DNA of 32,852 bases from Candidatus Cerribacteria bacterium 'Amazon FNV 2010 28 9' (GCA_003176165.1 PSRQ01000017.1:1-32852); one strand, 5' to 3'. Numbered from the stretch's first letter, positions 10,150-18,348 are shown. Notes: generated by a model from the letters alone, not told the origin. Translations and numbers: made by a program.

Positions 10150-10176
10150 TAGGAACACAACAATGTTGTGTTCCTA
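10150..10176. repeat. Perfect 13-bp inverted repeat with 1-nt centre
   Basis: TAGGAACACAACA-A-TGTTGTGTTCCTA between the DUF4012 stop and the recO start. Confidence 0.9.
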
Positions 10177-10183
10177 TGAGTAT

Positions 10184-10720
10184 ATGAAAACTTTTTCAAT
10201 CACAGGAATTGTCCTCAAACGTGTGAATGTGGGTGAAACTGATCGTATCGTCACGCTCTTTACCAAAGAGCGAGGCAAAATAGCATGTGTTGCAAAAGGA
10301 GTTCGCAAATTATCCTCTAGCAAGTTGGCAGTCCTTGAACCAGGGTGTGAAGCGCGAATTTATTGCGTTGAGACAAAATCGCTACCAATTCTCACACAAG
10401 CGCAACTTCTCAATGATTTTCATCACAGCAAACAAACGCTTCCTTCCGTAAAAAAAATGTTTCAAATTCTTGAGACTATTGATGCTCTATTATTTGAGGA
10501 AGACGTCCAAGAAAACGTGTATACATTGGTTCATTCATTGTTAACACATATTGATGCAGGTCAAACGACGTCCGTTGATACGATTCGTGAGACACTTCGC
10601 ACCATTATTTCACTTCTTGGGTTTGAAGGAACTACGCCAAACCAAAGTATTATGGAGCTTATCGAAGAATTAACCGCTAAAAAAATGAAAAGTTTTGAGT
10701 ATTTGACAGTGGGGAATTAA
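10184..10720 (+). CDS. recO: DNA repair protein RecO (short form)
   Basis: ITGIVLKRVNVGETDRIVTLFTKERGKIACVAKGVRKLSSSKLAVLEPG; start placed at MKTFSI rather than 10163, which lies inside the inverted repeat. Confidence 0.85.
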   Translation: MKTFSITGIVLKRVNVGETDRIVTLFTKERGKIACVAKGVRKLSSSKLAVLEPGCEARIYCVETKSLPILTQAQLLNDFHHSKQTLPSVKKMFQILETIDALLFEEDVQENVYTLVHSLLTHIDAGQTTSVDTIRETLRTIISLLGFEGTTPNQSIMELIEELTAKKMKSFEYLTVGN

Positions 10721-10726
10721 AAAATT

Positions 10727-10747
10727 GTCCTCCGTGTGAGGGAGGAC
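10727..10747 (-). terminator. Rho-independent terminator for the minus-strand ORF 10767-11003
   Basis: 7-bp perfect stem GTCCTCC/GGAGGAC; read on the minus strand it is followed by AATTTTTTAATT. Confidence 0.7.
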
Positions 10748-10766
10748 GTATGTTAAAGGGTTGTTT

Positions 10767-11003
10767 TCAGTGAGGAATTTGGCTAAGACTCCAGATCACC
10801 ATTCCTAGAGCAAGGATGAGGCATATAAGGACAACACATCCATCTACCCATTCAGGATTATCTGGTCTGTCTTCCCCCTCATACCGTTTATGACGACGAG
10901 GAGGATCCTTACTTACATGTGGCCCTCCCGTAGGCCCGGGTACCTTGTACACGCTTTCTAACTTTCTCTCTGATTTTTTTCTGCGGAATGCAGAGTAAAT
11001 CAC
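10767..11003 (-). CDS. Small protein with basic/charged N-terminal region and one C-terminal TM helix
   Basis: 78 aa, GTG start; CVVLICLILALGMVIWSL TM helix; flanked by a minus-strand terminator and a TTGTCA-N17-TAGAAT promoter candidate. Confidence 0.5.
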   Translation of the reverse strand: MIYSAFRRKKSERKLESVYKVPGPTGGPHVSKDPPRRHKRYEGEDRPDNPEWVDGCVVLICLILALGMVIWSLSQIPH

Positions 11004-11012
11004 GATGAAGGT

Positions 11013-11041
11013 ATTCTATACCGTTGCGTATTCTTTGACAA
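11013..11041 (-). promoter_or_regulatory. Candidate minus-strand promoter TTGTCA-N17-TAGAAT
   Basis: Reverse complement of tgacaa 11036-11041 and attcta 11013-11018; GTG start at 11003. Confidence 0.4.
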
Positions 11042-11063
11042 ACATGGTAGTATAGTTACATAA
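11035..11063 (+). promoter_or_regulatory. Candidate glyS promoter (perfect -35 TTGACA, -10 unclear)
   Basis: TTGACA 11035-11040; weak -10 candidates TACATA/ACATAA at 11057-11063. Confidence 0.4.
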
Positions 11064-11064
11064 G

Positions 11065-11206
11065 GTAACGATCGTCTTTGGCAAGCGATTGGGTTAGACA
11101 AAAGAATAAAAGAGTCCCGCCAAGGCGGGAAAGAAGGGTGGAACCGCGATTCGTGAAGAACCGTCCCTTCAATCCATTTATAATGGGTTGAGGAGGCGGT
11201 TTTTTG
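11065..11206 (+). promoter_or_regulatory. T-box riboswitch leader (tRNA-Gly responsive, predicted) of glyS
   Basis: Conserved T-box AGGGTGGAACCGCG 11135-11148 with pairing partner CGTCCCTT 11162-11169; stem III hairpin CCCGCCAAGGCGGG just upstream; mutually exclusive terminator; downstream gene is an aminoacyl-tRNA synthetase. Confidence 0.9.
11160..11206 (+). terminator. Intrinsic terminator of the T-box leader
   Basis: ACCGtcCCTTCAATCC-atttataat-GGGTTGAGGagGCGGT followed by TTTTTT; its 5' arm contains the antiterminator 3' strand. Confidence 0.85.
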
Positions 11207-11293
11207 TTCTCCTCATAAAGTAACAGTACACGAACAATCCACCGAAGCGAGCTTGCGAAGGTGGATAAGTCAAACAGGACTGAAAGGAATAAT

Positions 11294-12742
11294 ATGATTT
11301 CAAACATTGATGATGTCGTATCTCTCATGAAACGTCGTGGGTTTGTATATCCGGGAAGCGAGATTTATGGTGGAGTGGCAAATACGTATGATTACGGACC
11401 TATGGGGGTCGAGCTGCTGCGTTCCATTCGCAATCTCTGGTGGGATTTCTTTGTGACACGTCGAGAAGATTTGGTTGGAATCGAAGCAAGTATGATTTCT
11501 AGCCACCGCGTGTGGGACGCTTCGGGACATACCAGTGGATTTTCAGATGCAATGATTGACTGTAAAAATTGCCAATTACGTAAGCGCGTGGATCACTTAA
11601 TCGAAGAATATCTGGATCAACATGAAGTGAAAGAACTAGCCAAGGCTAGCTACGACTCTTCCATTATCTCCGAAGAGATATTTCAAAAAGTTATTACTAC
11701 AAAAAAAGTGGAAGGGTTAAGTCTTCCTCAATTCGACGCTCTTATTCGTGCTTGGAGTATTTCTTGCCCCAGTTGCCACAAGTTTGATTGGACGCCGTCA
11801 CGTAAGTTCAATCTCCTCTTTCCAGTTCACTTGGGAATTATTGAAGGAGAACAATCACTTGCGTACCTTCGTGGAGAAACGGCACAGGGGATGTTTATCA
11901 ACTTTAAAAACGTGATGGATACAAGTAGAGTTAAGTTACCGTTTGGAATTGCACAAACCGGGAAAAGTTTCCGTAATGAAATCACCCTTGGGAACTCTAT
12001 CTTTCGTACCATTGAATTTGATCAAGGAGAGATTGAGTACTTCTTTGATCCTGATAAAACGGACTGGAAAGTGCTGTTTGAACACTGGTGCTCTCAAATG
12101 TGGACATTTGTGACAAAGGAACTGGGGATTAAGGATGAAAACTTACGTTGGCGTGTCCACAGTGATGAAGAACGATCTTTTTATAGTAAGGAGACGCAGG
12201 ATTTGGAGTACAACTTTCCGTTTGGATTTAAAGAGTTGTGGGGACTCGCATATCGCACCGATTACGATCTCAAACAACACATGTTACACAGCGGCGTCGA
12301 TTTGTCAGTCTTTGATGTAGAAACTGGAAAACGAATCATTCCGCATGTGATTGAGCCTGCGGTGGGATTGAATCGTATTTTGCTCATGATTTTGTGTGAT
12401 GCGTACACCGTTGACACAGAAAAGAAACGCACAGTACTCAAACTTCATCCTAAACTTGCACCGGTTCAAGTAGCTGTCTTCCCGCTTGTTTCGAATAAAC
12501 CAGAGTTGGTTGACAAAGCGCGAGAAGTTCATGCTATGCTAAAACCACTCGCTCGTACAGCCTGGGATGCGCGTGGAAATATTGGAAAGCGATATTTGTA
12601 TCAAGATGAAATTGGGACTCCCTATGCAATTACGGTGGACTACCAAACTCTTGAAGATGAGACAGTTACCGTCCGTCATCGCGATACCGCTTCACAGGAG
12701 AGAGTGAGTATTGAGAAATTACATGCATACATGCAGCTTTAA
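11294..12742 (+). CDS. glyS: Glycyl-tRNA synthetase, alpha2 (class IIa) type
   Basis: DDVVSLMKRRGFVYPGSEIYGGVANTYDYGPMGVELLRSIRNLWW, LRGETAQGMFINFKNV, RNEITLGNSIFRTIEFDQGEIEYFF, PHVIEPAVGLNR. Confidence 0.95.
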   Translation: MISNIDDVVSLMKRRGFVYPGSEIYGGVANTYDYGPMGVELLRSIRNLWWDFFVTRREDLVGIEASMISSHRVWDASGHTSGFSDAMIDCKNCQLRKRVDHLIEEYLDQHEVKELAKASYDSSIISEEIFQKVITTKKVEGLSLPQFDALIRAWSISCPSCHKFDWTPSRKFNLLFPVHLGIIEGEQSLAYLRGETAQGMFINFKNVMDTSRVKLPFGIAQTGKSFRNEITLGNSIFRTIEFDQGEIEYFFDPDKTDWKVLFEHWCSQMWTFVTKELGIKDENLRWRVHSDEERSFYSKETQDLEYNFPFGFKELWGLAYRTDYDLKQHMLHSGVDLSVFDVETGKRIIPHVIEPAVGLNRILLMILCDAYTVDTEKKRTVLKLHPKLAPVQVAVFPLVSNKPELVDKAREVHAMLKPLARTAWDARGNIGKRYLYQDEIGTPYAITVDYQTLEDETVTVRHRDTASQERVSIEKLHAYMQL

Positions 12743-12756
12743 GAAGAAAGGAAGAT

Positions 12757-13545
12757 ATGCGTAAGATTGTGTTCTGTTCATTGGTTCTTTCAGGTGCTCT
12801 TTTGTTTGCTGGATGCAATAAGCAAGCGGCTCCAGCTCCGACTTCTACACCCAAAGCTCATATCTCCAATGCCAACGTCAATCTTGAACCAGTTAATCAA
12901 CGTCCGTACGTCTGGTTGGCCCCATCTGGAACAGAAGATCCATATGGCCCTGGGAAATCACTCGTCATCAATGTAACTGATCTCAAACAAAATAGTAAAA
13001 CATTTGATTACGAAGTAGAGTATGATGCGGGATCACTGGTCCAAGGATTTTTTGATAGTGCGACGAATGTGACTTTGCCATATAAGTCGACAAAATTGTT
13101 TGGGACCTGCAGCACCGGTGGGAAATGTACGTTCAATACTGGTGTGACCGGTGGAACACTCACGATTCAATTCGACAATAATGTCACACTTCAACAAGAA
13201 TGGTCGTGGAGCGATGTGAGGGGAAATACCATCTTTCCGTCTCGCGATGGGAAGTTTGGTGTGGATTTGAGTGGGGCCAAAACGAAAGCTACCAACGCGG
13301 TGGTGTATCAAACTCCTGGATATCCAGGCACTGCTCCAGGTGAAATTGTGGCGGGTCCCTATACTGTAGGGTTTAACGCTGCCGTAACAGGTACAGTGAA
13401 AGCCAATATGCATGTAGGTGACGTACAGGCCACAATCTATGGGTATGATGGGAAACAGTGGAATGCGCTCAAAACAACCGTTTCTAACGGGCAGGCAAGT
13501 GCTGTGGGTGACCTCATGCAAGCCTACATGGCTGTGAAAAAGTAA
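12757..13545 (+). CDS. Secreted lipoprotein of unknown function
   Basis: MRKIVFCSLVLSGALLFAGCNKQ signal peptide with lipobox LFAGC; SD aggaag upstream. Confidence 0.75.
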   Translation: MRKIVFCSLVLSGALLFAGCNKQAAPAPTSTPKAHISNANVNLEPVNQRPYVWLAPSGTEDPYGPGKSLVINVTDLKQNSKTFDYEVEYDAGSLVQGFFDSATNVTLPYKSTKLFGTCSTGGKCTFNTGVTGGTLTIQFDNNVTLQQEWSWSDVRGNTIFPSRDGKFGVDLSGAKTKATNAVVYQTPGYPGTAPGEIVAGPYTVGFNAAVTGTVKANMHVGDVQATIYGYDGKQWNALKTTVSNGQASAVGDLMQAYMAVKK

Positions 13546-13564
13546 ATTAAGAACATAATCGCAG

Positions 13565-13596
13565 AAAGGACATTGTGTACGCAGTGTCCTTTTTTT
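13565..13596 (+). terminator. Rho-independent terminator after the lipoprotein gene
   Basis: AAAGGACATTG-tgtac-GCAGTGTCCTTTTTTT: 8 Watson-Crick pairs plus continuation, followed by a T tract. Confidence 0.88.
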
Positions 13597-13683
13597 GTGT
13601 ATAACTTCATAAAAATTAGTATAAGTTATTTTTCTTCGCTTTCTTTTTTTATCCACTCAGCTCAGTTTCGCCTCTTTTATGTG

Positions 13684-13712
13684 TTGACAGAAACTCGAGA
13701 AAATTCTATATT
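13684..13712 (+). promoter_or_regulatory. mraZ/dcw promoter TTGACA-N17-TATATT
   Basis: TTGACA 13684-13689, 17-nt spacer, TATATT 13707-13712. Confidence 0.8.
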
Positions 13713-13720
13713 TTATACAG

Positions 13721-13747
13721 TAAGTGGGAGGAAGTGGTAAAAAGACC
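13721..13747 (+). promoter_or_regulatory. Putative MraZ operator, 10-bp period repeats
   Basis: TAAGTGG-GAG-GAAGTGG-TAA-AAAGACC; two good repeats and one degenerate, immediately downstream of the predicted TSS. Confidence 0.6.
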
Positions 13748-13750
13748 TAT

Positions 13751-14182
13751 ATGTACATTGGAACTTACTATCACACGTTGGAAACAAAGAATCGAGTCTC
13801 TTTACCAGTATCATTTCGTACTCAATTTACATCTGGAATTTTGACAAAGGGATTGGATGGATGCTTGTTTTTGTTTGATAAGAGCGAATGGGAAAAGAAG
13901 TTGACGCAATTTGCATCTTTGGAATTTACAAAAAAAGCTCATCGTGATTTTGTTCGTTTGATGACGAATGAAGCAGTTGAAGTAGAAGTGGATAGGCAAG
14001 GACGCATCTTAATTCCAGAGCATCTGAAAGATGGAGCTCATTTACAAAAAGAACTCGTGATTACTGGAAGTATGGATCGTATTGAAATTTGGGAAAGGGT
14101 AGCCTACCACGCATATATCGAAGTAACGGAGTCAAATGCTGAGGCAATCAGCGAATCGATCTCATTAGTGAATAGCCAGTAG
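13751..14182 (+). CDS. mraZ: Transcriptional regulator MraZ
   Basis: MYIGTYYHTLETKNRVSLPVSFR and VEVDRQGRILIPEHLKDGAHLQKELVITGSMDRIEIW (two SpoVT/AbrB-like repeats); first gene of the dcw cluster. Confidence 0.92.
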   Translation: MYIGTYYHTLETKNRVSLPVSFRTQFTSGILTKGLDGCLFLFDKSEWEKKLTQFASLEFTKKAHRDFVRLMTNEAVEVEVDRQGRILIPEHLKDGAHLQKELVITGSMDRIEIWERVAYHAYIEVTESNAEAISESISLVNSQ

Positions 14183-14201
14183 AGCATAGCGAGTAAAAAC
14201 A

Positions 14202-15137
14202 ATGGAAGCACAAGTTTTGACCCACCATCAAGGAAAAAGAATGAAAACGGATGACGTTGGACATGTTCCAGTTCTCCTGATGGAAGCTGTTGATGGATTG
14301 AATGTTATTCCGGGCAAATGGTATATCGATGCGACGTTTGGACGAGGGGGACATACGCGCGAAATTCTTTCCCGTGGTGGTAAAGTCATTGCTTTTGATC
14401 AAGATAGTGATGCGATCATGTATGGCCAACGCCATTTTGTGTTTGAGCTTGAGAAGCGCTCACTTGTTCTCATCAAACGCAATTTTGAATTTTTGGAAGA
14501 AGAAGTTCGAAAGCTTGGATTTGAAGTAGCCACAGATATTTATGGAGTCTTGGCAGATTTTGGTGTGAGTAGCAATCAGCTCGATGAGGGGGAGAGAGGG
14601 TTTTCATTCTCCGCTGAAGCCCATTTAGATATGCGGATGAGTCAGGAGCAGATCGTAGCGGCCAAGGATTTGGTGAATGGATTGGGGAATAAGGAACTTC
14701 AACAGTTACTCATTGAATTTGGTGGTGAGAGACATGCGCGTGTGATTGCAGAGGCTATCGTCAAACAGCGCAAACAAGCCCCTATTAAGACGACAAAAGA
14801 GTTGGCTGATCTGATTGCCTCTGTTGTTAGGCGAGAAGGACATCTACATCCGGCAACAAAAACATTTATGGCCTTACGGATGCTCGTGAATGATGAGCTA
14901 GGCGTTATCCAGCGCATGTTGCCACAGGCATTTGCACTTCTTCAACCCACTGGGAGATTGGTAACGATCAGCTTTCATGAAGGTGAAGATCGGTTGGTAA
15001 AACACTTTATGAAAGAGAAGGCAAGTGAGGGAAAAGCGATGCTCGTTACGAAGAAACCAATCACAGTTAGTGAAGAGGAAATTGAACAAAATAGCAGGTC
15101 ACGTAGCGCGAAACTGCGTATAGCAGAAAAGGAATAG
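14202..15137 (+). CDS. rsmH: 16S rRNA (cytosine1402-N4)-methyltransferase
   Basis: HVPVLLMEAVDGLN, YIDATFGRGGHTREIL, DFGVSSNQLDEGERGFSF, DMRM, FMALRMLVNDELG, SFHEGEDRLVKHF; true start may be 14241. Confidence 0.95.
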   Translation: MEAQVLTHHQGKRMKTDDVGHVPVLLMEAVDGLNVIPGKWYIDATFGRGGHTREILSRGGKVIAFDQDSDAIMYGQRHFVFELEKRSLVLIKRNFEFLEEEVRKLGFEVATDIYGVLADFGVSSNQLDEGERGFSFSAEAHLDMRMSQEQIVAAKDLVNGLGNKELQQLLIEFGGERHARVIAEAIVKQRKQAPIKTTKELADLIASVVRREGHLHPATKTFMALRMLVNDELGVIQRMLPQAFALLQPTGRLVTISFHEGEDRLVKHFMKEKASEGKAMLVTKKPITVSEEEIEQNSRSRSAKLRIAEKE

Positions 15138-15138
15138 T

Positions 15139-15432
15139 ATGAATCGACGGAACATTTTAATTATCGCAGCAATTTTTTCTTTTGTAATGCTGATAGGTTC
15201 AGCCCTTTCAAATGTTGTCATGGCTGCTCATATTAGTGATGTTGGAGCCCAAACAAAAGTATTGGAGCAAAAAGCGAATGCTCTTGCACAAAAAAATGAG
15301 GAGATGCTCACAGAAATCGCCACCAAACAATCACTGACCGCAATTCAAATGCAAGCGCAGGCGCAAGGATTTGTTCCACGTACTCAAGCATTGGTAATAT
15401 CAGACATACCCAAACTCGCAAGTGCCCAATAA
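15139..15432 (+). CDS. ftsL: FtsL-like division protein
   Basis: 97 aa, one TM then coiled coil (LEQKANALAQKNEEMLTEIA); syntenic between rsmH and ftsI. Confidence 0.65.
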   Translation: MNRRNILIIAAIFSFVMLIGSALSNVVMAAHISDVGAQTKVLEQKANALAQKNEEMLTEIATKQSLTAIQMQAQAQGFVPRTQALVISDIPKLASAQ

Positions 15433-15518
15433 CATAGGAGTTTAGAGATAAGATATGTGATATAAGATAGAAAAGAGTAGTGATTCTTATCTCTTATTTC
15501 AGATATCTAATCTCCATT

Positions 15519-17234
15519 ATGGTTTCTCGTCTCCGCCTTTTATCTATCATTTTTCTTTTTTGTTTTGGAGCGGTGATTACTCGCCTTTTTTATTGGCAAT
15601 TTTTTCGTTCGGATGATCTGCGTGCTGCTGCGCTTGCTCAATATCAGCACACCTCGGCGGTTCCCTATACTCGAGGGAAAATTTTTACAGAGGATGGATA
15701 TCCGCTGGTACTCAATCAAACCGTGTATACACTTTTTGCAGAGCCTAATCATTTATCTCAACCAGCTTCCCAAATTGCAGCCCTTCTTTTTCCTTTTGTG
15801 CTTTCCTCTCAAACATCGACACAAAGTAGTTCAATCCAAGTGCAATCATCATTAGTGTCGCGGCTATCCGATACCAGTCGCAACTGGGTAGCTTTAGGGC
15901 ACACGATTTCAGAGCAAAGTAAACAACAGATTCAGCAAATGAATATTGGAGGGATTGGATTTGATCCCGAGGAAATACGTTTCTATCCGGAAGGGTCAAT
16001 GGCAGCGCACCTCTTGGGTTTTGTTGGAAATGATGCAAATGGTGAACCAACAGGATACTTTGGTGTTGAAGGAAAATACAACATGGAATTAAAAGGAAAG
16101 GACGGTGAAATTAGTCAAGAAACGGATGCTCTTGGTAAACCCATCGCAATTGGGGATTTTCAAGAATTTCAGGGATTAGTTGCTCGAGATTTATATCTGA
16201 CCATTCATCGTGATGTTCAACATGTGCTTGAACAAAAAATTGCTGAGGGGGTCCAAAAATATGGAGCAATGAGCGGCGACGTCGTGGTAATGGAGCCGCA
16301 AACAGGAAAGATCATTGGGCTTGCGTCATTTCCATCGTATGACCCTTCTCATTTTTGGACAGCCGATCCATCACTGTATAAAGATCCGATCGTTGCAGAT
16401 GGATATGAACCTGGGAGTACGTTTAAAGTTCTCACTGTTGCTGCGGGTATCGATAGTGGTGTGATTACACCAGATACTCCCTGCGATGACTGTGGAGCTC
16501 CCAAAACAGTGGGGAAGTATACGATTCGAACGTGGAACGATCAGTATTTTAAAAATATTTCGATGAATGATGCACTCGCGAAATCTGATAATACGGCGAT
16601 GATGTTTGTGGCAGACAAGGTTGGCAAAGACCGGTTTATTCACTATATCCATGAGTTTGGTATCGGTGAGAAAACAGGCATTGATTTGCAAGATGAAACG
16701 ACACCGCCGTTGCGCGCTGATAACGCTTGGGGTGATATCGATATTGCCACTGCGTCTTTTGGACAAGGGATTGCTGTGACAGAAATTCAAATTCTCAACG
16801 CAGTAAGCGCGATTGCGAATGGTGGTATTCTCATGAAGCCCTATGTGGTGAGCAAAGTTGTCGCTGGGGATCAAACGTTTGTCACACAACCACAACAAAT
16901 TCGTCATGTAGTTAACCAGCAGACTGCGTCAGAAGTGGCTCAGATGATGGTGTACTCAGCCACCCACGGGGATGCGAAGTGGGCACTTCCCAAAGGGTAT
17001 AGTATCGCGGGAAAGACTGGGACAGCCCAGATTCCTGTTGGTGGACACTATGATCCCAATCGGACGATCGCAAGTTTCATCGGATTTGCGCCTGCGGACA
17101 ATCCAAAATTCGTGATGCTTGTTCGCCTGACTGACCCTCAGACATCAGAATGGGGCTCTGAGACTGCGGCTCCTATTTGGTTTGATATTGCCAAAGAGCT
17201 GTTCTTAAAAATGGGAATTCCACCGACACAATAG
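15519..17234 (+). CDS. ftsI: Division-type penicillin-binding protein (FtsI/PBP3-like transpeptidase)
   Basis: SxxK in YEPGSTFKVLT, SDN in ALAKSDNTAMMF, KTG in AGKTGTAQIP; N-terminal TM. Confidence 0.92.
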   Translation: MVSRLRLLSIIFLFCFGAVITRLFYWQFFRSDDLRAAALAQYQHTSAVPYTRGKIFTEDGYPLVLNQTVYTLFAEPNHLSQPASQIAALLFPFVLSSQTSTQSSSIQVQSSLVSRLSDTSRNWVALGHTISEQSKQQIQQMNIGGIGFDPEEIRFYPEGSMAAHLLGFVGNDANGEPTGYFGVEGKYNMELKGKDGEISQETDALGKPIAIGDFQEFQGLVARDLYLTIHRDVQHVLEQKIAEGVQKYGAMSGDVVVMEPQTGKIIGLASFPSYDPSHFWTADPSLYKDPIVADGYEPGSTFKVLTVAAGIDSGVITPDTPCDDCGAPKTVGKYTIRTWNDQYFKNISMNDALAKSDNTAMMFVADKVGKDRFIHYIHEFGIGEKTGIDLQDETTPPLRADNAWGDIDIATASFGQGIAVTEIQILNAVSAIANGGILMKPYVVSKVVAGDQTFVTQPQQIRHVVNQQTASEVAQMMVYSATHGDAKWALPKGYSIAGKTGTAQIPVGGHYDPNRTIASFIGFAPADNPKFVMLVRLTDPQTSEWGSETAAPIWFDIAKELFLKMGIPPTQ

Positions 17235-17235
17235 A

Positions 17236-18261
17236 TTAGGAACGAGGAGCTGTGAGGCTTGTTTCCTCTACAAGGCGCTGTGTTAATGAGGCATGCAAAG
17301 GGTGGGCATCAAAGACGCGACGCTTGTTGGTTATGGGATCCAAGACTACTGTAGAAGTAATATTTTCGATTTGACCTCCATTTGCGCGCAGAAGTGCCTT
17401 CCAAACAGCATCTGGGTATATCAACAAGGTATTGAGAAGTGTAGTTTTATCTCTGGATACAGTTTCTTGTATTCCGCTGTGCATCATCTCAAAATTTCCC
17501 GCGACTATCTGAGGTCCTTTCATTTGAGAAAGTGTTGAAAGTGCTTTATATGCGACGAGGGTATTGTAAAAGAACAACTCAATTTGTTCGGGATGCACGG
17601 AGGACATAAGCCCATCTAGCTTCGAAATCAAAGCATCTTGTGAAAGATTAATGTGATAACGCTCTTGCATATATCGGATAAATTGAGAAACCCATATGGG
17701 AGTAAACCCCGTAGCAACCCATATAATAGGGAGTCGGCTTATCCAAGTGTAGATGTCTTTTAAGAGGCCATATTTTTCTTTCACTTCAAAGTTTGCCAAA
17801 ACAAATGTCGAGAAGCAAAGTGCTATATATACGGTAAGGAGGGCATTTTGATTCTCCTTGGTGAGGAAGATACCCAAATCTAAGCCTGGAAGAAGAATAG
17901 ATATTTTCTTTTCTTGTAGAGCTGCAACGAGTTTTGGTGGGAAAAAATTGATGTCATTTCCGGCTTCTTCGTATACCGTATAGACGGTGTTTATGATATC
18001 AAGTCCATTTGTTTGGGAAATTGCTCCACCTGACTGGTTAACTTCTGGCCAGAAGAGCGTTGCATCGTTGAGTTCTGCAATAGGGTAGGGTGAGGTATGA
18101 GGAGCAAAATGAAAATAGAACCGATCTTTTCCATTTTGAATTCCTTCATGGTGCGGCACTTGGTCCAGATAAGAAAGCCCAATAACAGCAGCCAGTAATT
18201 CACTGCTAGTGATTAAAAATCGTCGGCGGCTTATTGTGTGGTTGGCTTCTATGTCTTTCAT
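17236..18261 (-). CDS. Uncharacterised protein with Tat-like N-terminus
   Basis: 341 aa; N-terminal SRRRFLITSSELLAAVIGLSYL resembles a twin-arginine signal; no family recognised; stop lies 1 nt from the ftsI stop. Confidence 0.7.
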   Translation of the reverse strand: MKDIEANHTISRRRFLITSSELLAAVIGLSYLDQVPHHEGIQNGKDRFYFHFAPHTSPYPIAELNDATLFWPEVNQSGGAISQTNGLDIINTVYTVYEEAGNDINFFPPKLVAALQEKKISILLPGLDLGIFLTKENQNALLTVYIALCFSTFVLANFEVKEKYGLLKDIYTWISRLPIIWVATGFTPIWVSQFIRYMQERYHINLSQDALISKLDGLMSSVHPEQIELFFYNTLVAYKALSTLSQMKGPQIVAGNFEMMHSGIQETVSRDKTTLLNTLLIYPDAVWKALLRANGGQIENITSTVVLDPITNKRRVFDAHPLHASLTQRLVEETSLTAPRS

Positions 18262-18267
18262 TACATA

Positions 18268-18296
18268 ATTCTAACAAATTTCTTGCATATACTCAA
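18268..18296 (-). promoter_or_regulatory. Minus-strand promoter TTGAGT-N17-TAGAAT with TGn extension
   Basis: -10 TAGAAT (18273-18268), preceded by TGT; 6 nt (TATGTA) to ATG at 18261. Confidence 0.6.
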
Positions 18297-18348
18297 GTTA
18301 TGGGATAGGTGTTGATTTTTCTCAGCTGAAGACGAGAAAGAGTGTTTG

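Noticed and set aside
10163-10184. Upstream ATG for recO (MLCSYEYMKTFSI)
   Set aside because: It lies inside the perfect inverted repeat; RecO homology begins around MKTFSITGIVLKR.
11056-11328. 90-aa minus-strand ORF across the T-box leader
   Set aside because: The region is explained by a structured RNA leader on the plus strand; the ORF is incidental.
13601-13629. ATAACTT...AAGTTAT inverted repeat followed by TTTTTC as a second terminator
   Set aside because: Weak A/T-only 7-bp stem just after a strong terminator; too little support to call.
13033-13656. 207-aa minus-strand ORF overlapping the lipoprotein gene
   Set aside because: Lies antisense to a convincing lipoprotein CDS with SD and terminator; composition (many H, C, R) is typical of a shadow ORF and no family is recognisable.
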